Origin: Azotobacter salinestris
GTDB taxonomy: Bacteria > Pseudomonadota > Gammaproteobacteria > Pseudomonadales > Pseudomonadaceae
Reading direction: 5' to 3'
Assembly: GCF_009363155.1 (NCBI RefSeq)
Contig: NZ_CP045302.1
Span: 2,266,001-2,330,000, forward strand
DNA length: 64,000 bases
Positions 1 to 9,339 of this stretch are shown here, in pieces (the stretch's first letter is position 1; the number at the start of each line of letters is the position of its first letter). The position numbers were made by a program, and so were the translations under genes. The notes under the pieces are model-generated. The model did no database searches and was not told the origin of the DNA. It worked only from the letters and a program-made list of their open reading frames with translations.

Positions 1-82
1 GCTCTGGACACCAGCATAGCCAGCGGGCACGGACGACCACGGTGATCCGGCGCAACCGAAACGCAATGGCCGGACACGAAAA

Positions 83-100
83 CGCCGGGCGAACCCGGCG
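83..100 (-). terminator. Rho-independent terminator after the cptA-like gene
   Basis: A perfect 7-bp GC stem (CGCCGGG/CCCGGCG) with a 4-base loop lies 33 bp past the stop of the phosphoethanolamine transferase gene. On the minus strand it is followed by TTTTCG, so it fits as that gene's terminator. Positions 1-82 show nothing else recognisable. Confidence 0.7.
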
Positions 101-132
101 TAAACGGAAAGCGGCGAAGCGGACGGCAGGAG

Positions 133-1902
133 CTACAGCGGCTGCTCCCTGGACTCGCGCTCCTGCTGGACGATCTCGGCGCCCGCCGTGGCGGGCTTCT
201 TGGGCTTGATCAGGCTGAAGTCGATCAGGTTCTTCGGCTGCCCCGGATTGCCGATCAGCAGCGGGCGCGGGCGGAACTCGGCGCTCACCAGGCTCTTGCT
301 CGGGTCGAACGCGTCGAAGCGCAGGCCGGCCAGGTCCGCCCAGGTGTGGATGAAGTGCGAGCTGCTGTAGGGGCGGTTCAGCGCGGACGCGAAGTCGCGC
401 GGCTGCTGCGCCTGCCACTTCGGCGAGTTCCAGAGGATGAAGGGCACGGTGTACATCGGACCGGTCGGCGCGGCCTCGTTGCGGCCGAGCACCTCTGGAT
501 CGGGCGCATCGAACACCGCCTCGCCGTGGTCGGCCAGATACAACAGGAAGCCGCTGGGATCGGTGGCGCGGAAGCGCTCGATCAGCGAGGAGACGACATG
601 GTCGTTGTACAGCACGGCGTTGTCGTAGCTGTTGTAGGTCGGCAGCTGGTCGTCGGTGACGCTGTCCGGCACGCCGCGGCGGTCGGTGAAGCGCTCGAAC
701 TCCTCCGGGTAGCGGTACTGGTAGCGCATGTGGGTGCCCAGCAGGTGCACCACCACGAACTTGCGCGGCGCGTCGTCGGCCAGCACCTGGGCGAACGGCT
801 CTAGCACGCTGCCGTCGTACTGGCGGGCGTTCTGGTCGCGGTTGTTGTTCAGGTAGAACTGCTCGTCCGCCTGCTTGGAGAAGGTGGTGAGCATGGTGTT
901 GCGCTTGGTGATGGTCTGCTGGTTGGTGATCCAGTAGGTCTTGTAGCCGGCCTGCTTCATCACGCTGACCAGCGATGGCGTGGTCCGGTACAGGTCCGGA
1001 CTCTCCTGGTCGGCGAAGGTCAGCACCTGCTGCAGCGCCTCGATGGTGTAGGGGCGCGGGGTGACCACGTTGTCGAACACCTGCAGCTCGCCGCGCAGCC
1101 TGTCGAGGTTGGGCGTGGTCGGCCGCGAATAGCCGTAGAGGCTCAGGCGCTGTCGGTTGGTCGACTCGCCGATCACCAGCACCAGGGTCGAGGGCTCTCC
1201 GGCGTGGGCGTCGACCAGGTTCTTCAGCGGCGGGATCTGCTCGCGGCTGGCCAGCAGGGCCTCCATGTTGGTCAGCTGCTGCAGGTAGTGGCGATAGCCG
1301 ATCACCAGCTGCCAGGGCGCGGCCGCCTCGATGCGCTTCTCGAAATCCTCCAGGGCGGCCAGGGGCTCCTCGTGCTTGAAGAACTGGCGCACGCCCTGGT
1401 AGCCGACCGAGACGGTGAACAGCAGCAGGCTGGCGAGCAGCGCCGCCCGGCGCGGCAGGTACACCGGGCGCACCTTGCGCCACAGCAGCCAGCCGCCCAG
1501 ACCGTAGGCGACCACGGCCAGCACGATGCTCCAGGAGAAGTAGTGGCCCAGGTACTCGGTCGCCTCGTTCACGTTCGACTCGAACATGATGAAGATGACG
1601 CTCTGCGAGAACTCCTGGCCGTACACCAGGAAATAGGCGAAGCCGGTCAGCGAGCACAGCCAGAGCACGGCGCCGATCGCCCCCGCCAGCAGCCGGGCGC
1701 GACCGGGAAACAGCAGCAGCGGTACCAGCCACAGGGCGCTGGCCAGCAGAGCCTGGCGGGAGCCGGTGGAGCCGGTGGTGCCCGAGGCCCAGAGCAGGGC
1801 CTGGGTCACGCCGGAGAAATACCAGAAAAACAGGAACATCCAGCCCAGTCCGGCCCAATCGATACCGCTACGCCCGGCGGGTGCAGATTTCGTCGTTGCC
1901 AT
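133..1902 (-). CDS. cptA: Phosphoethanolamine transferase, CptA/EptA family
   Basis: Inner-membrane enzyme of the sulfatase/alkaline-phosphatase superfamily that moves phosphoethanolamine from a phospholipid onto the lipopolysaccharide core or lipid A. The 589-residue protein has about five hydrophobic segments in residues 15-175, then a periplasmic catalytic domain. Visible metal and nucleophile motifs are VIGEST (about 242), a Thr in VTPRPYT, and YLADHGE. Length and layout match CptA/EptA enzymes. The start is the only N-terminal Met before the first membrane helix. The gene stands alone: a terminator follows it and the hydrogenase protease gene lies 154 bp upstream on the same strand. CptA (core heptose) rather than EptA (lipid A) is chosen from overall resemblance only. 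Confidence 0.8.
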   Translation of the reverse strand: MATTKSAPAGRSGIDWAGLGWMFLFFWYFSGVTQALLWASGTTGSTGSRQALLASALWLVPLLLFPGRARLLAGAIGAVLWLCSLTGFAYFLVYGQEFSQSVIFIMFESNVNEATEYLGHYFSWSIVLAVVAYGLGGWLLWRKVRPVYLPRRAALLASLLLFTVSVGYQGVRQFFKHEEPLAALEDFEKRIEAAAPWQLVIGYRHYLQQLTNMEALLASREQIPPLKNLVDAHAGEPSTLVLVIGESTNRQRLSLYGYSRPTTPNLDRLRGELQVFDNVVTPRPYTIEALQQVLTFADQESPDLYRTTPSLVSVMKQAGYKTYWITNQQTITKRNTMLTTFSKQADEQFYLNNNRDQNARQYDGSVLEPFAQVLADDAPRKFVVVHLLGTHMRYQYRYPEEFERFTDRRGVPDSVTDDQLPTYNSYDNAVLYNDHVVSSLIERFRATDPSGFLLYLADHGEAVFDAPDPEVLGRNEAAPTGPMYTVPFILWNSPKWQAQQPRDFASALNRPYSSSHFIHTWADLAGLRFDAFDPSKSLVSAEFRPRPLLIGNPGQPKNLIDFSLIKPKKPATAGAEIVQQERESREQPL

Positions 1903-2056
1903 GAAGTTCCTCGATCACTGCATGCGGATGCCGGGCTCGCCCGGCCTTGCATGGACTATGCCGCACCTCCGGTGAAAACTTCGTCAAAAAACCTAACGAC
2001 CAAACGCCAGTCCGAGAGGGTGCAACACTGACCGCCAGCGGCTACGGATGGCCGTC

Positions 2057-2539
2057 TCAGGAACAGGTCGACGCCTCTGCCGCCAGGCGGACCACCTCGT
2101 CGAAAATGCGTGCGGCAACCTCGTCCAGAGCGGCGGCAACCGGGCCGCTCAGGGGGGTGCCGACGGTGAAGCGGCTGCCCTCCACCGCATAGACGACCAT
2201 CCGTGGCGGCGCCGTTCCGAGGGCACGGGCCAGCCCCACCGCCTCGGCCAGCCCGAAGCCGTGGCTGGAGGTGAGCGAAAACTCTTGAAACAACTCGTCC
2301 GCCGCCAGGTCGAGACGGCGGATGCGCCCCGGCTCGCCCTGCGGCGTCGACGCATCGACACAGACCAGCGCCTGCAGGTCGCGCCACTCCTCGACCAGCC
2401 CCAGCACGTCGCCGCTGCACAGCCGCAGTGCGACGCCCGGCGGCAACCGGCCGTGCAAGCGGGCAGCGACCGCCGGGCCAACGCCATCGTCGCCGCGCTC
2501 CGGGTTGCCCAGCGCGAGCAGCTGTAGCCGAGCGCTCAT
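2057..2539 (-). CDS. [NiFe] hydrogenase maturation protease (HycI/HyaD family)
   Basis: Endopeptidase that trims the C-terminal tail of the hydrogenase large subunit after nickel insertion. The 160-residue product begins with the family signature [14 protein letters not shown] and has the conserved VCVDAST segment; both carry the acidic residues that sense nickel. Its ATG overlaps the stop of the large-subunit gene (ATGA, 2536-2539), so the two are translationally coupled and this protease very likely serves that subunit. It is the last gene of the split hydrogenase cluster. A longer reading frame upstream is antisense to, and out of frame with, the large subunit and was not used. Confidence 0.9.
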   Translation of the reverse strand: MSARLQLLALGNPERGDDGVGPAVAARLHGRLPPGVALRLCSGDVLGLVEEWRDLQALVCVDASTPQGEPGRIRRLDLAADELFQEFSLTSSHGFGLAEAVGLARALGTAPPRMVVYAVEGSRFTVGTPLSGPVAAALDEVAARIFDEVVRLAAEASTCS

Positions 2540-3825
2540 GTGCGGTGCATGGACAGTCTGAGGAAGTGGGTCGAGCAGGAGATGCAGGGGTCGTAGTTGC
2601 GGATGGCGAGCTCGCAGCGCTGGCGGATGACCTCCTCCGGCTGGTCGAGCAGCGGCGTGGCAACCGCCTCCAGATCCGCCTCGATGCTCGGCTGGTTCTG
2701 CGCGGTGGGCGGGACGATGCGCGCGTCCTCGATCGAGCCGTCGGCAGCCACCTCGTAGCGGTGCCAGAGGGTGCCGCGCGGTGCCTCGGTGCAGCCGAAG
2801 CCGGTGGCGGCGCGCGGCTCCACCGGCACGGCGGCGACGGCCGGCATCCGGTAGGCGGCGATGATGCCGAGCGCCTCCTCGCAGGCATAGAGAATCTCCA
2901 GGGCGCGCACGACAATGCTCTGGAAGGGGTTGCGGCACACCGCCCCGAGGCCGACCTCGCGGGCGAGCGCCTGGATATGCCCCGGCAGCCGGTCGAAGTT
3001 CAGTGCATAGCGCGCCAGCGGCCCGACCAGGTAGGCGCCGCGGCGCTTGATCTGCGCGTGCAGCGCCGTCGAGTGGGGCACCTGGCGCTCCTCGAATTCG
3101 GTTTCGAAATCGGCGATGTCGAGGTCGAGGCCGCGGCTGGACGCCAGCCGGCCCTCGCTGAGGGGATATTCGTGCGGATGGCGCAGCGCGACGAACTCGT
3201 AGTCCCGCTCGAGCTGCGGAAAGGCAAAGCCCGCCACCCAGCGCACCAGCTCGACAGCGCTCTCGCGGGCGCGGCCCAGCTCCTCGGCCAGCGGCATCAG
3301 TTCGGCATGGCTCGGCACCCGGTAGAAGCCGCCGACGCGGACGTTGACCGGATGGATCTCGCGCCCGCCGAGCAGACGGATTATCGAATTGCCGGCCTTC
3401 TTCAGGGCCAGGGCGCTGCGCACCCGCTCGCCGTGCTCGGCCGCCATGCGGATCGCATCCGGATAGCCGAGAAAGTCCGGGGCGTGCAGCATGACCACGT
3501 GCAGCGCATGGCTCTCGATCCACTCGCCGCAGTAGATAAGCCGGCGCAGCGCCCGCAGTTGCCCTTCGACCCGCACGCCGAAGGCGTTCTCCAGGGCGTG
3601 CACCGCGCTCATCTGGTAGGCCACCGGGCAGATGCCGCAGATCCGCGCAACGATGTCCGGGGTTTCAGCGAAGCCCCGCCCGCGCAGGAAGGCCTCGAAG
3701 AAGCGCGGTGGCTCGAAGATGCCGAGCCGCGCCGCGCTGACCCGACCGTTCTCGATGTGCAGGTCGAGAGAGCCCTCGCCCTCGACGCGTGCCAGGTAGT
3801 CGACCCGAATCCGCTTAGTCGTCAT
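2536..3825 (-). CDS. hydA: Group 3b [NiFe] (sulf)hydrogenase large (alpha) subunit
   Basis: Catalytic subunit of a soluble bidirectional NAD(P)-linked hydrogenase that carries the Ni-Fe site. The 429-residue protein has both Cys pairs that bind the metal: RICGIC at residues 61-66 and DPCISCSTH near the C-terminus, with nine residues after the His for the protease to remove. The start at 3825 was chosen because the N-terminus [15 protein letters not shown] is the typical family beginning and overlaps the small-subunit gene by 11 bp. The hydB-G-D-A gene set matches Pyrococcus-type sulfhydrogenase (group 3b); hox-type diaphorase subunits (group 3d) are absent. Symbols follow the Pyrococcus names. 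Confidence 0.92.
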   Translation of the reverse strand: MTTKRIRVDYLARVEGEGSLDLHIENGRVSAARLGIFEPPRFFEAFLRGRGFAETPDIVARICGICPVAYQMSAVHALENAFGVRVEGQLRALRRLIYCGEWIESHALHVVMLHAPDFLGYPDAIRMAAEHGERVRSALALKKAGNSIIRLLGGREIHPVNVRVGGFYRVPSHAELMPLAEELGRARESAVELVRWVAGFAFPQLERDYEFVALRHPHEYPLSEGRLASSRGLDLDIADFETEFEERQVPHSTALHAQIKRRGAYLVGPLARYALNFDRLPGHIQALAREVGLGAVCRNPFQSIVVRALEILYACEEALGIIAAYRMPAVAAVPVEPRAATGFGCTEAPRGTLWHRYEVAADGSIEDARIVPPTAQNQPSIEADLEAVATPLLDQPEEVIRQRCELAIRNYDPCISCSTHFLRLSMHRT

Positions 3826-4594
3826 GGGCCTCGCCCTCCTCGCGGAACGCCGGCGCCCAGGCGTTGAAGGTGTGGAAGGCGCGGCGGATGTCCCGCGGCG
3901 CGACGCCCATGGCGCTCCACTGGCGCGCCAGCATGGCGGTGTCCGGGGTTTCCATCGGCCCGTAGCAGCCGTAGCAGCCGCGCCGGCAGCCCGGGCAGAG
4001 GGCGCCACAACCGGCGTGGGTCACCGGGCCCAGGCAGGGCGTGCCCTGCACCATCACGCAGAGGTTGCCGCGCCGCTTGCACTCGATGCACACGCTGTAG
4101 GTGGGGATCGCAGGCTTGCGCCCAGCGAGGAAGGCCGAGATTACTTCCAGCAATTGCACCTTGTTGATCGGGCAGCCGCGCAGCTCGAAGTCCACCGGCA
4201 CGTGGGCGGCGATCGGCGTCGAGGTGGCCAGGGTCTCGATGTACTGCGGCGAGGCATAGACGACCGCGAGATAGTCGTTCACGTCGGCGAAGTTGCGCAG
4301 CGCCTGGATGCCGCCAGCGGTGGCGCAGGCGCCGATGGTGACGAGGAATTTCGACTGCCGGCGCACCTCGCGGATGCGTTCGGCATCGTGGGCCGTGGTG
4401 ATCGAGCCCTCCACCAGCGAGAGGTCATAGGGGCCTTCTGCGAGGGTGCTGGAGGCCTCGGCGAAGTAGGCGATCTCCAGGGCATCGGCGAGCAGCAGCA
4501 GCTCGTCCTCGCAGTCGAGCAACGACAGCTGGCAGCCGTCGCAGGAGGCGAACTTCCAGACCGCCAGGCGCGGGCGCGGATTCTTCTTGTCCAT
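3815..4594 (-). CDS. hydD: Group 3b [NiFe] (sulf)hydrogenase small (delta) subunit
   Basis: Electron-transfer subunit that relays electrons from the Ni-Fe site through iron-sulfur clusters to the diaphorase half. The 259-residue protein lacks a Tat signal, so the enzyme is cytoplasmic. It has the proximal-cluster residues SCDGCQ, GACAT and RGCP, then a Cys-rich tail ([11 protein letters not shown]...CLGP...CGALCPGC) typical of group 3 small subunits. The start at 4594 ([15 protein letters not shown]) puts the cluster motif at the normal distance. A 41-codon frame ends one base upstream. The diaphorase subunits HydB and HydG are encoded 2.3 kb away, beyond an oppositely oriented GGDEF gene, which is unusual. 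Confidence 0.9.
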   Translation of the reverse strand: MDKKNPRPRLAVWKFASCDGCQLSLLDCEDELLLLADALEIAYFAEASSTLAEGPYDLSLVEGSITTAHDAERIREVRRQSKFLVTIGACATAGGIQALRNFADVNDYLAVVYASPQYIETLATSTPIAAHVPVDFELRGCPINKVQLLEVISAFLAGRKPAIPTYSVCIECKRRGNLCVMVQGTPCLGPVTHAGCGALCPGCRRGCYGCYGPMETPDTAMLARQWSAMGVAPRDIRRAFHTFNAWAPAFREEGEAHDD

Positions 4595-4595
4595 A

Positions 4596-4721
4596 TCAGG
4601 CCTCCGGCACGCCGAGGATGCCGCCGCTGCGGGCGCTGCGCGGCAATGGCCCGTACCGGCCGACGGCGCCTCGTCCCAGTAAGCCTGCCCGGCAGGCGAG
4701 CACTGCACCATAGCCGCTCAT
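4596..4721 (-). CDS. 41-codon leader frame resembling the HydG C-terminus
   Basis: A short frame with a strong ribosome site (GGGAGGAACTCCGAATG) ends TGA one base before the hydD ATG, so it could be translated as a coupled leader. Its last 22 residues (ending GGILGVPEA) align with the last 22 of HydG (ending AGILAVPEI) with about 12 identities by eye. The simplest reading is a diverged remnant of a hydG 3' end, left when the hydrogenase operon was split; a chance match cannot be excluded. The rest of the gap up to 4922 holds the divergent promoters and no other gene. Confidence 0.45.
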   Translation of the reverse strand: MSGYGAVLACRAGLLGRGAVGRYGPLPRSARSGGILGVPEA

Positions 4722-4922
4722 TCGGAGTTCCTCCCAGCCGCCAGGCCTGGAGTCTAGATCAACCTCGGCAGGCGGAGCCTGACGAAATCCAGCCCTTGGC
4801 CATGTTCCGGCATCCGACGCCTTTGCATGTTGCCTTTCGTCGCGATGCTGCCTCTATCTAAGTGATGGCAAAATGATTTCGCAGACTGGGAAGAAAATAA
4901 CAACGACGGGAGATGTCCGCAC

Positions 4923-6821
4923 ATGCACCAGGAAACACATACCCCGCAGGCATCCGCTCCGGTCCCCGACCGGCTTTCGACGCGCCAGCTGCTCAGACGC
5001 ATCCGCCTGGTCGAGTTCGGCGGCATCCTCTGCACCGGCATACTGGTCGGCCTGGCCACCCTGCTGCCGATGCACTGGCAGAGCCACCGGGAAGTCGAGC
5101 AGTCCCTGGAGTTCCACCTGCATACCCAGGCCCAGGCGGCCAGCCAACTGTTCGCCCACTACAGCAGTCTGGCCTCCCAACTGACCAGCCGCACGCAGAT
5201 CCGCAACGCCATGGAGCGCCATGCCAGCGGCCAGCTCTCCCGCGCCGAGCTGGGGGCCTACGCCGCGCCGCGCCTGCGCGACGCCCTGCAGCACTCCCCG
5301 GAGCTGCTCGGGCTGGTCCGCCTGGACCGCGACGGCCACCCCCTGGCCAGACTCGGTCTGAACCCGCCGGAAAGCCTCTGGCAGCTGCCGGAAGAGAGCG
5401 GCGACGCGCAGCAGCGGCACGGCCCCTTCATGCTCGACGGACGCGCAGTGCTGGTGATCGGCACGCCGATCCTCGCCCACGACGGCCAGCGCCTGGGCAC
5501 CGACATCGCCACCTTCGGCCTGGCCAGTCTGGAGCAGGTGCTGAGCGGCCAGCCACCGCACGCCGGGGCGGTCCGCTGGTACCTGGCGCATCTCGCCGAC
5601 GGCAACCTGGCGCAGTTCGCCGGAAGCGTCGCCGGATTCGTCAGGCTCGCCGCGGACCATCCCCTCCACGCCCTGCTCGCCGATCTGCCGGCCCTGGCCG
5701 TGCCGGCGCCCGACCACGCGAGCCGGCTGGCCTTCGCCGACCGGCTGCCGGGCCTCCCCGACTGGGCGCTGATCCTTACCGCCGAAGACACGGCGATCCA
5801 CGCGTTCGCCGCCCGGGAGCTGCGCTGGCCGATAATCGCCATCCTCCTGCTGATGCTGTTCAGCAGCGCCCTGACCTTCATCGCCGTGCGCCCGCTGGCG
5901 CGGCGCATCATCGATCAGGCCCAGCACCTGGCCCTGGCCGCCAACGTGATCCGCTGCAGTGGCGAGGGCATCCTGCTGCTCGACGCGCAGCGGCGGATCC
6001 TGGAGATCAACCCGGCCGGCTGCCGCATGCTCGGCCAGGACGAGGCCCGGCTGCACGGCACCCGCCTCTGCGCGCTGACCCTGCCCAACGGGGAGGAGCA
6101 GTGCGAGGCCGCCTGGCAGCGTTCCGAACAGACTGGACACTGGCAAGGCGAACTGCCCCTGCGCTGCGCCGATGGGACGCTCATCGCCCGGCTGTCGCTG
6201 GTCGCGGTGCGCGACGAGTCGGGGGCACTCGCCCACTACAGCCTGATCATCACCGACGTCACCGCGCAGAAGGCCGCCGAGGCGCGCATCCGCCAGCAGG
6301 CCCACTACGACGAACTGACCGGCCTGCCGAACCGGGCGCTGATGCAGGACCGCCTGACCCAGGCGCTGCGCCAGGCGCGCCGGTCCGGCAGCCCGCTGGC
6401 CGTGCTGTTCCTCGACCTCGATCACTTCAAGCAGGTCAACGACAACCACGGCCACGCCCTCGGCGACCGCCTGCTGCAGGCCGTCGCCGAGCGCCTGACC
6501 GACATCGTGCGCGAAGCGGACAGCGTCGCCCGGCTGGGCGGCGACGAATTCCTGGCAATCCTCACGGATACCCCGCCCGAGGGCACGGCACTGGTGGCGG
6601 CGAAGATCGTGCGCAGCCTGCAGGAACCTTTCCTCCTCGATGGGCACGAGCTGCACATCGGCACCAGCATCGGCATCAGCCTGTACCCGCAGCACGGCGA
6701 GAGCCACGAGCGTCTGGTCGAGCAGGCCGACGCGGCCATGTACGCGGCCAAGAAGGCCGGACGCAACACCCATCGCTTCTGGTCGGCCGGGCTGGCGGTG
6801 ACCGGGTCGGCCGATGCCTGA
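4923..6821 (+). CDS. Membrane-anchored PAS-GGDEF diguanylate cyclase
   Basis: Predicted to make the second messenger cyclic di-GMP. The 632-residue protein has two membrane helices (about 30-52 and 298-320) around a large periplasmic sensor region, a PAS domain (about 340-450) and a C-terminal GGDEF domain. The active-site LGGDEF is intact, and a READ motif exactly five residues upstream forms the RxxD product-inhibition site. No EAL domain follows. It sits between the two halves of the hydrogenase cluster in the opposite direction: 328 bp divergent from hydD and 37 bp convergent with hydG. Its ligand is unknown. Long frames on the other strand here are shadows. Confidence 0.9.
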   Translation: MHQETHTPQASAPVPDRLSTRQLLRRIRLVEFGGILCTGILVGLATLLPMHWQSHREVEQSLEFHLHTQAQAASQLFAHYSSLASQLTSRTQIRNAMERHASGQLSRAELGAYAAPRLRDALQHSPELLGLVRLDRDGHPLARLGLNPPESLWQLPEESGDAQQRHGPFMLDGRAVLVIGTPILAHDGQRLGTDIATFGLASLEQVLSGQPPHAGAVRWYLAHLADGNLAQFAGSVAGFVRLAADHPLHALLADLPALAVPAPDHASRLAFADRLPGLPDWALILTAEDTAIHAFAARELRWPIIAILLLMLFSSALTFIAVRPLARRIIDQAQHLALAANVIRCSGEGILLLDAQRRILEINPAGCRMLGQDEARLHGTRLCALTLPNGEEQCEAAWQRSEQTGHWQGELPLRCADGTLIARLSLVAVRDESGALAHYSLIITDVTAQKAAEARIRQQAHYDELTGLPNRALMQDRLTQALRQARRSGSPLAVLFLDLDHFKQVNDNHGHALGDRLLQAVAERLTDIVREADSVARLGGDEFLAILTDTPPEGTALVAAKIVRSLQEPFLLDGHELHIGTSIGISLYPQHGESHERLVEQADAAMYAAKKAGRNTHRFWSAGLAVTGSADA

Positions 6822-6858
6822 GTGCGGCCCGTGCCCCGGACGGCTCCGGCCAGGGCGG

Positions 6859-7689
6859 TCAGATCTCCGGCACGGCGAGGATGCCCGCGATACGGTCGTA
6901 GCGCAGCACCGGTCCTTCCCGGCAGACGAAGAAGGGCCCGAACTGGCAGTGGCCGCACTGGGCGACGGCACATTTCATGTTGCGCTCCATGGACAGGTGG
7001 ATGCGCTCGGGCCTGATCCCGGCGGCGAGCAGCGCATTGGCGGTGAATCGCATCATCACCTCCGGTCCGCAGACCAGCGCCAGCGTCTCCACGGGGTCGA
7101 GGCCGGCATGCGGGATCAGCGCCGGCACCACGCCGACATGGCCGCGCCAGTCGGCGTCGGCATGGTCGACGGTCAGCAGCACCTCGAGGTCGGAACGCCG
7201 GCGCCAGTGCTCCAGCTCGCGGCGATAGAGGATGTCTTCGGGGCTGCGGCTGCCGACCATGATCACCACCCGGCCGTAGCGCTCGCGCCGGGCAAGGAGC
7301 GCGTAGACCGCCGGGCGCAGCGGCGCGAGGCCGAGCCCGCCGGCGACCAGCAGCACGTCGGCGCCCTCGGCCTCGGCCAGCGGCCAGCCGCTGCCGAAAG
7401 GGCCGCGCACGCCGATGCTCGCGCCAACCTCCAGACGGGTCAGCGCGCCGCTGACCGCGCCGACGTTGCGCACCGTGTGCACGAAGGCCGTGCCGCGCTC
7501 GGCGTCGCCGCTCAGGCTGATGGCCACCTCGCCGACGCCGAACACGTAGAGCATGTTGAACTGGCCGGGCAGAAAATCCGGCCGCTCGCCGGCCAGCGGG
7601 GCGAGCTCCAGGGTCACGGCGCCGATCAGCTCGCGGCGGCGCCGCTCGACCCGCCAGGGCTGCGGCAGGAAGGGATCGGGCGCGGCCAT
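6859..7689 (-). CDS. hydG: Hydrogenase/sulfur reductase gamma subunit, FAD/NAD(P)-binding
   Basis: Diaphorase subunit that exchanges electrons between NAD(P)H and the hydrogenase iron-sulfur chain. The 276-residue protein is of the ferredoxin-reductase/PyrK type: a flavin domain with MLYVFGVGEVAISLSG, a nucleotide-binding segment VAGGLGLAPLRP, and a C-terminal [2Fe-2S] site C-x4-C-x2-C-x7-C (CAVAQCGHCQFGPFFVC). It follows the cyclic-nucleotide-binding gene with a 1-bp gap. In sulfhydrogenase operons hydD normally comes next; here the gene ends 37 bp from the convergent GGDEF gene, so the split subunits must be co-expressed from separate transcripts. Confidence 0.88.
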   Translation of the reverse strand: MAAPDPFLPQPWRVERRRRELIGAVTLELAPLAGERPDFLPGQFNMLYVFGVGEVAISLSGDAERGTAFVHTVRNVGAVSGALTRLEVGASIGVRGPFGSGWPLAEAEGADVLLVAGGLGLAPLRPAVYALLARRERYGRVVIMVGSRSPEDILYRRELEHWRRRSDLEVLLTVDHADADWRGHVGVVPALIPHAGLDPVETLALVCGPEVMMRFTANALLAAGIRPERIHLSMERNMKCAVAQCGHCQFGPFFVCREGPVLRYDRIAGILAVPEI

Positions 7690-7690
7690 C

Positions 7691-8149
7691 TCAGCGCTTT
7701 CCGTAGACGTCCAGCAGCTGCAGGCGGGTGGCCTGCAGCCGCTCCACCAGGATCGGCAGAAAGCGCTTCATCATCTCGTAGCCGAGATGGTGGTCCGCCT
7801 CGCACTTGCCGCGCAGGCAGGCGGCATCGATGCCGATCGCCCGGGTCAGCTCCACGGCGCGGGCGGCGAGACGCCAGCGGTAGGGCGGCAGCAGCCAGGA
7901 GGCGCCGACGATCTCGCCCTCGCCGAGGGTGGCGAAGACCACCGGCGGCCGTCCCGGCTCGATCAGCTCCAGGGCCACCTTGCCGTGGCGGATGAGGAAG
8001 AACTCGTCGGCCGGATCGCCCTCGCGGAACAGGTACTGGCCGGCGGCGAAGCGCACGTTGCGCGCGCAGCCGGCGACCAGCCGGCCATGCGCGGCCTCGA
8101 AGCCGGCGAAGAAGGGATGCCGGCCGAGGATGTCCTCAAGGCTCTCCAT
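7691..8149 (-). CDS. Single-domain cyclic-nucleotide-binding protein in the hydrogenase operon
   Basis: A 152-residue protein made essentially of one CRP-type cyclic-nucleotide-binding beta-barrel ([25 protein letters not shown], residues about 40-65) with no helix-turn-helix after it, so it is not a transcription factor by itself. It overlaps the end of hydB by 14 bp and is followed by hydG after 1 bp, so it is co-translated with the diaphorase subunits. A role as a regulatory or assembly subunit sensing a nucleotide is an inference. Only the fold and the operon position can be seen. Confidence 0.8.
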   Translation of the reverse strand: MESLEDILGRHPFFAGFEAAHGRLVAGCARNVRFAAGQYLFREGDPADEFFLIRHGKVALELIEPGRPPVVFATLGEGEIVGASWLLPPYRWRLAARAVELTRAIGIDAACLRGKCEADHHLGYEMMKRFLPILVERLQATRLQLLDVYGKR

Positions 8150-9293
8150 GGGTTCCTCCCTGGACGTGCGGGGTGGCGCGGATGGCCGCCGCCTCTTCCG
8201 TGATGTCGATGCCCACCGGGCACCAGGTGATGCAGCGCCCGCAGCCGACGCAGCCGGAACTGCCGAACTGGTCGAACCAGGTGGACAGCTTGTGGGTCAT
8301 CCACTGGCGGTAGCGCCCCTTGTCGGTCTGCCGCACGCTGCCGCCGTGGATGTAGGAGAAATCCAGGGTGAAGCAGGAATCCCACAGGCGTACCCGCTCG
8401 GCGGAGCCGCCCGCCAGGTCGCTGTGATCCTCCGCCGTGGTGCAGAAGCAGGTCGGGCAGACCATGGTGCAGTTGGCGCAGGTCAGGCAGCGCCCGGCGA
8501 CCTCGTCCCAGCGCGGATGCTCCGGATTGTCCTGCAGCAGCGCCTGCAGGCCGGCGGTGTCCAGCTGGCGCCCCATGCGGCCGGCGGTACGCGCGACGAC
8601 TGCCGCGGCCGCCGCCCGGTCGGCATCCAGCGCCGGCCGCTGCGGCAGGCCGGCCAAAATATCTGCACCCGCCGCGCTGCCGACCTCGACCAGGAACTCG
8701 TGGCGGCCCCCGTCGAGCAGCTCGGTCAGCGCCAGGTCGAAGGCGCCTTCGGCCTTGGGCCCGGAGCCCATGGACACGCAGAAGCAGGTGTCGCCGGCCT
8801 CGGAGCAGTTCAGCGCGACGATGAAGGCGTCGCGCCGCCGGCGCTCGTAGGCGGTATCCCGATAGTCGCCCTCGCCGAGCACCCGGTCCTGGATGGCGAT
8901 GGCCTTGAGATCGCAGGCGCGCACGCCGAGAAAGGCGTATCTGGGCGTCGCCTCGGTGGCGGTGGTGAAGAGCAGTCCGCCCTCCCCCTGCCGCACCCGC
9001 CAAAGGGTTTCGACCGGCGGATGCAGGAAGCGCTTCCACGACTGGGGCGTGGCGGCGAAGCCGAACAGCGCCTGATCGTCGCGCCGCTCCAGGCGGTACT
9101 GGCCGGGCGCCTGGCGGTCGGTCCAGCCGGCCGGCAGGTCGGCCACCCCGGCGATCTCGTCGTAGACGATCGCCTCGTCGCGCACAAGCGGCCCGAGTAC
9201 CTGGAAGCCGCGGGCGGCAAGGGCCTCGATCAGGGCCTGCAGGCCATCGAGATCGAGGACCGCACCGGTCGTTGTGGTCGGCAGAGCGTCCAT
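8136..9293 (-). CDS. hydB: Hydrogenase/sulfur reductase beta subunit, 4Fe-4S protein
   Basis: Iron-sulfur subunit related to anaerobic sulfite reductase subunit A, completing the diaphorase half of the cytoplasmic sulfhydrogenase. The 385-residue protein has two ferredoxin-type Cys clusters near the C-terminus: [14 protein letters not shown] and [14 protein letters not shown]. Upstream it has the family's [10 protein letters not shown] and CFCVSMGSG segments. The start at 9293 was chosen over one 35 codons upstream because GGAGG lies 8 bp before it and the upstream part is low-complexity. It is the first gene of the promoter-proximal half of the cluster, 46 bp after the DUF3617 gene on the same strand. 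Confidence 0.88.
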   Translation of the reverse strand: MDALPTTTTGAVLDLDGLQALIEALAARGFQVLGPLVRDEAIVYDEIAGVADLPAGWTDRQAPGQYRLERRDDQALFGFAATPQSWKRFLHPPVETLWRVRQGEGGLLFTTATEATPRYAFLGVRACDLKAIAIQDRVLGEGDYRDTAYERRRRDAFIVALNCSEAGDTCFCVSMGSGPKAEGAFDLALTELLDGGRHEFLVEVGSAAGADILAGLPQRPALDADRAAAAAVVARTAGRMGRQLDTAGLQALLQDNPEHPRWDEVAGRCLTCANCTMVCPTCFCTTAEDHSDLAGGSAERVRLWDSCFTLDFSYIHGGSVRQTDKGRYRQWMTHKLSTWFDQFGSSGCVGCGRCITWCPVGIDITEEAAAIRATPHVQGGTHGEP

Positions 9294-9339
9294 CTCTCTC
9301 GCCTCCTCGCCATGTCGGGGATCGAACCTGCCGGCGGGT

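Noticed and set aside
4854..6971. A 705-codon minus-strand frame opposite the GGDEF gene
   Set aside because: It is the antisense shadow of a well-defined PAS-GGDEF protein in high-GC DNA; the translation is Gln/Arg/Gly-rich with no domain.
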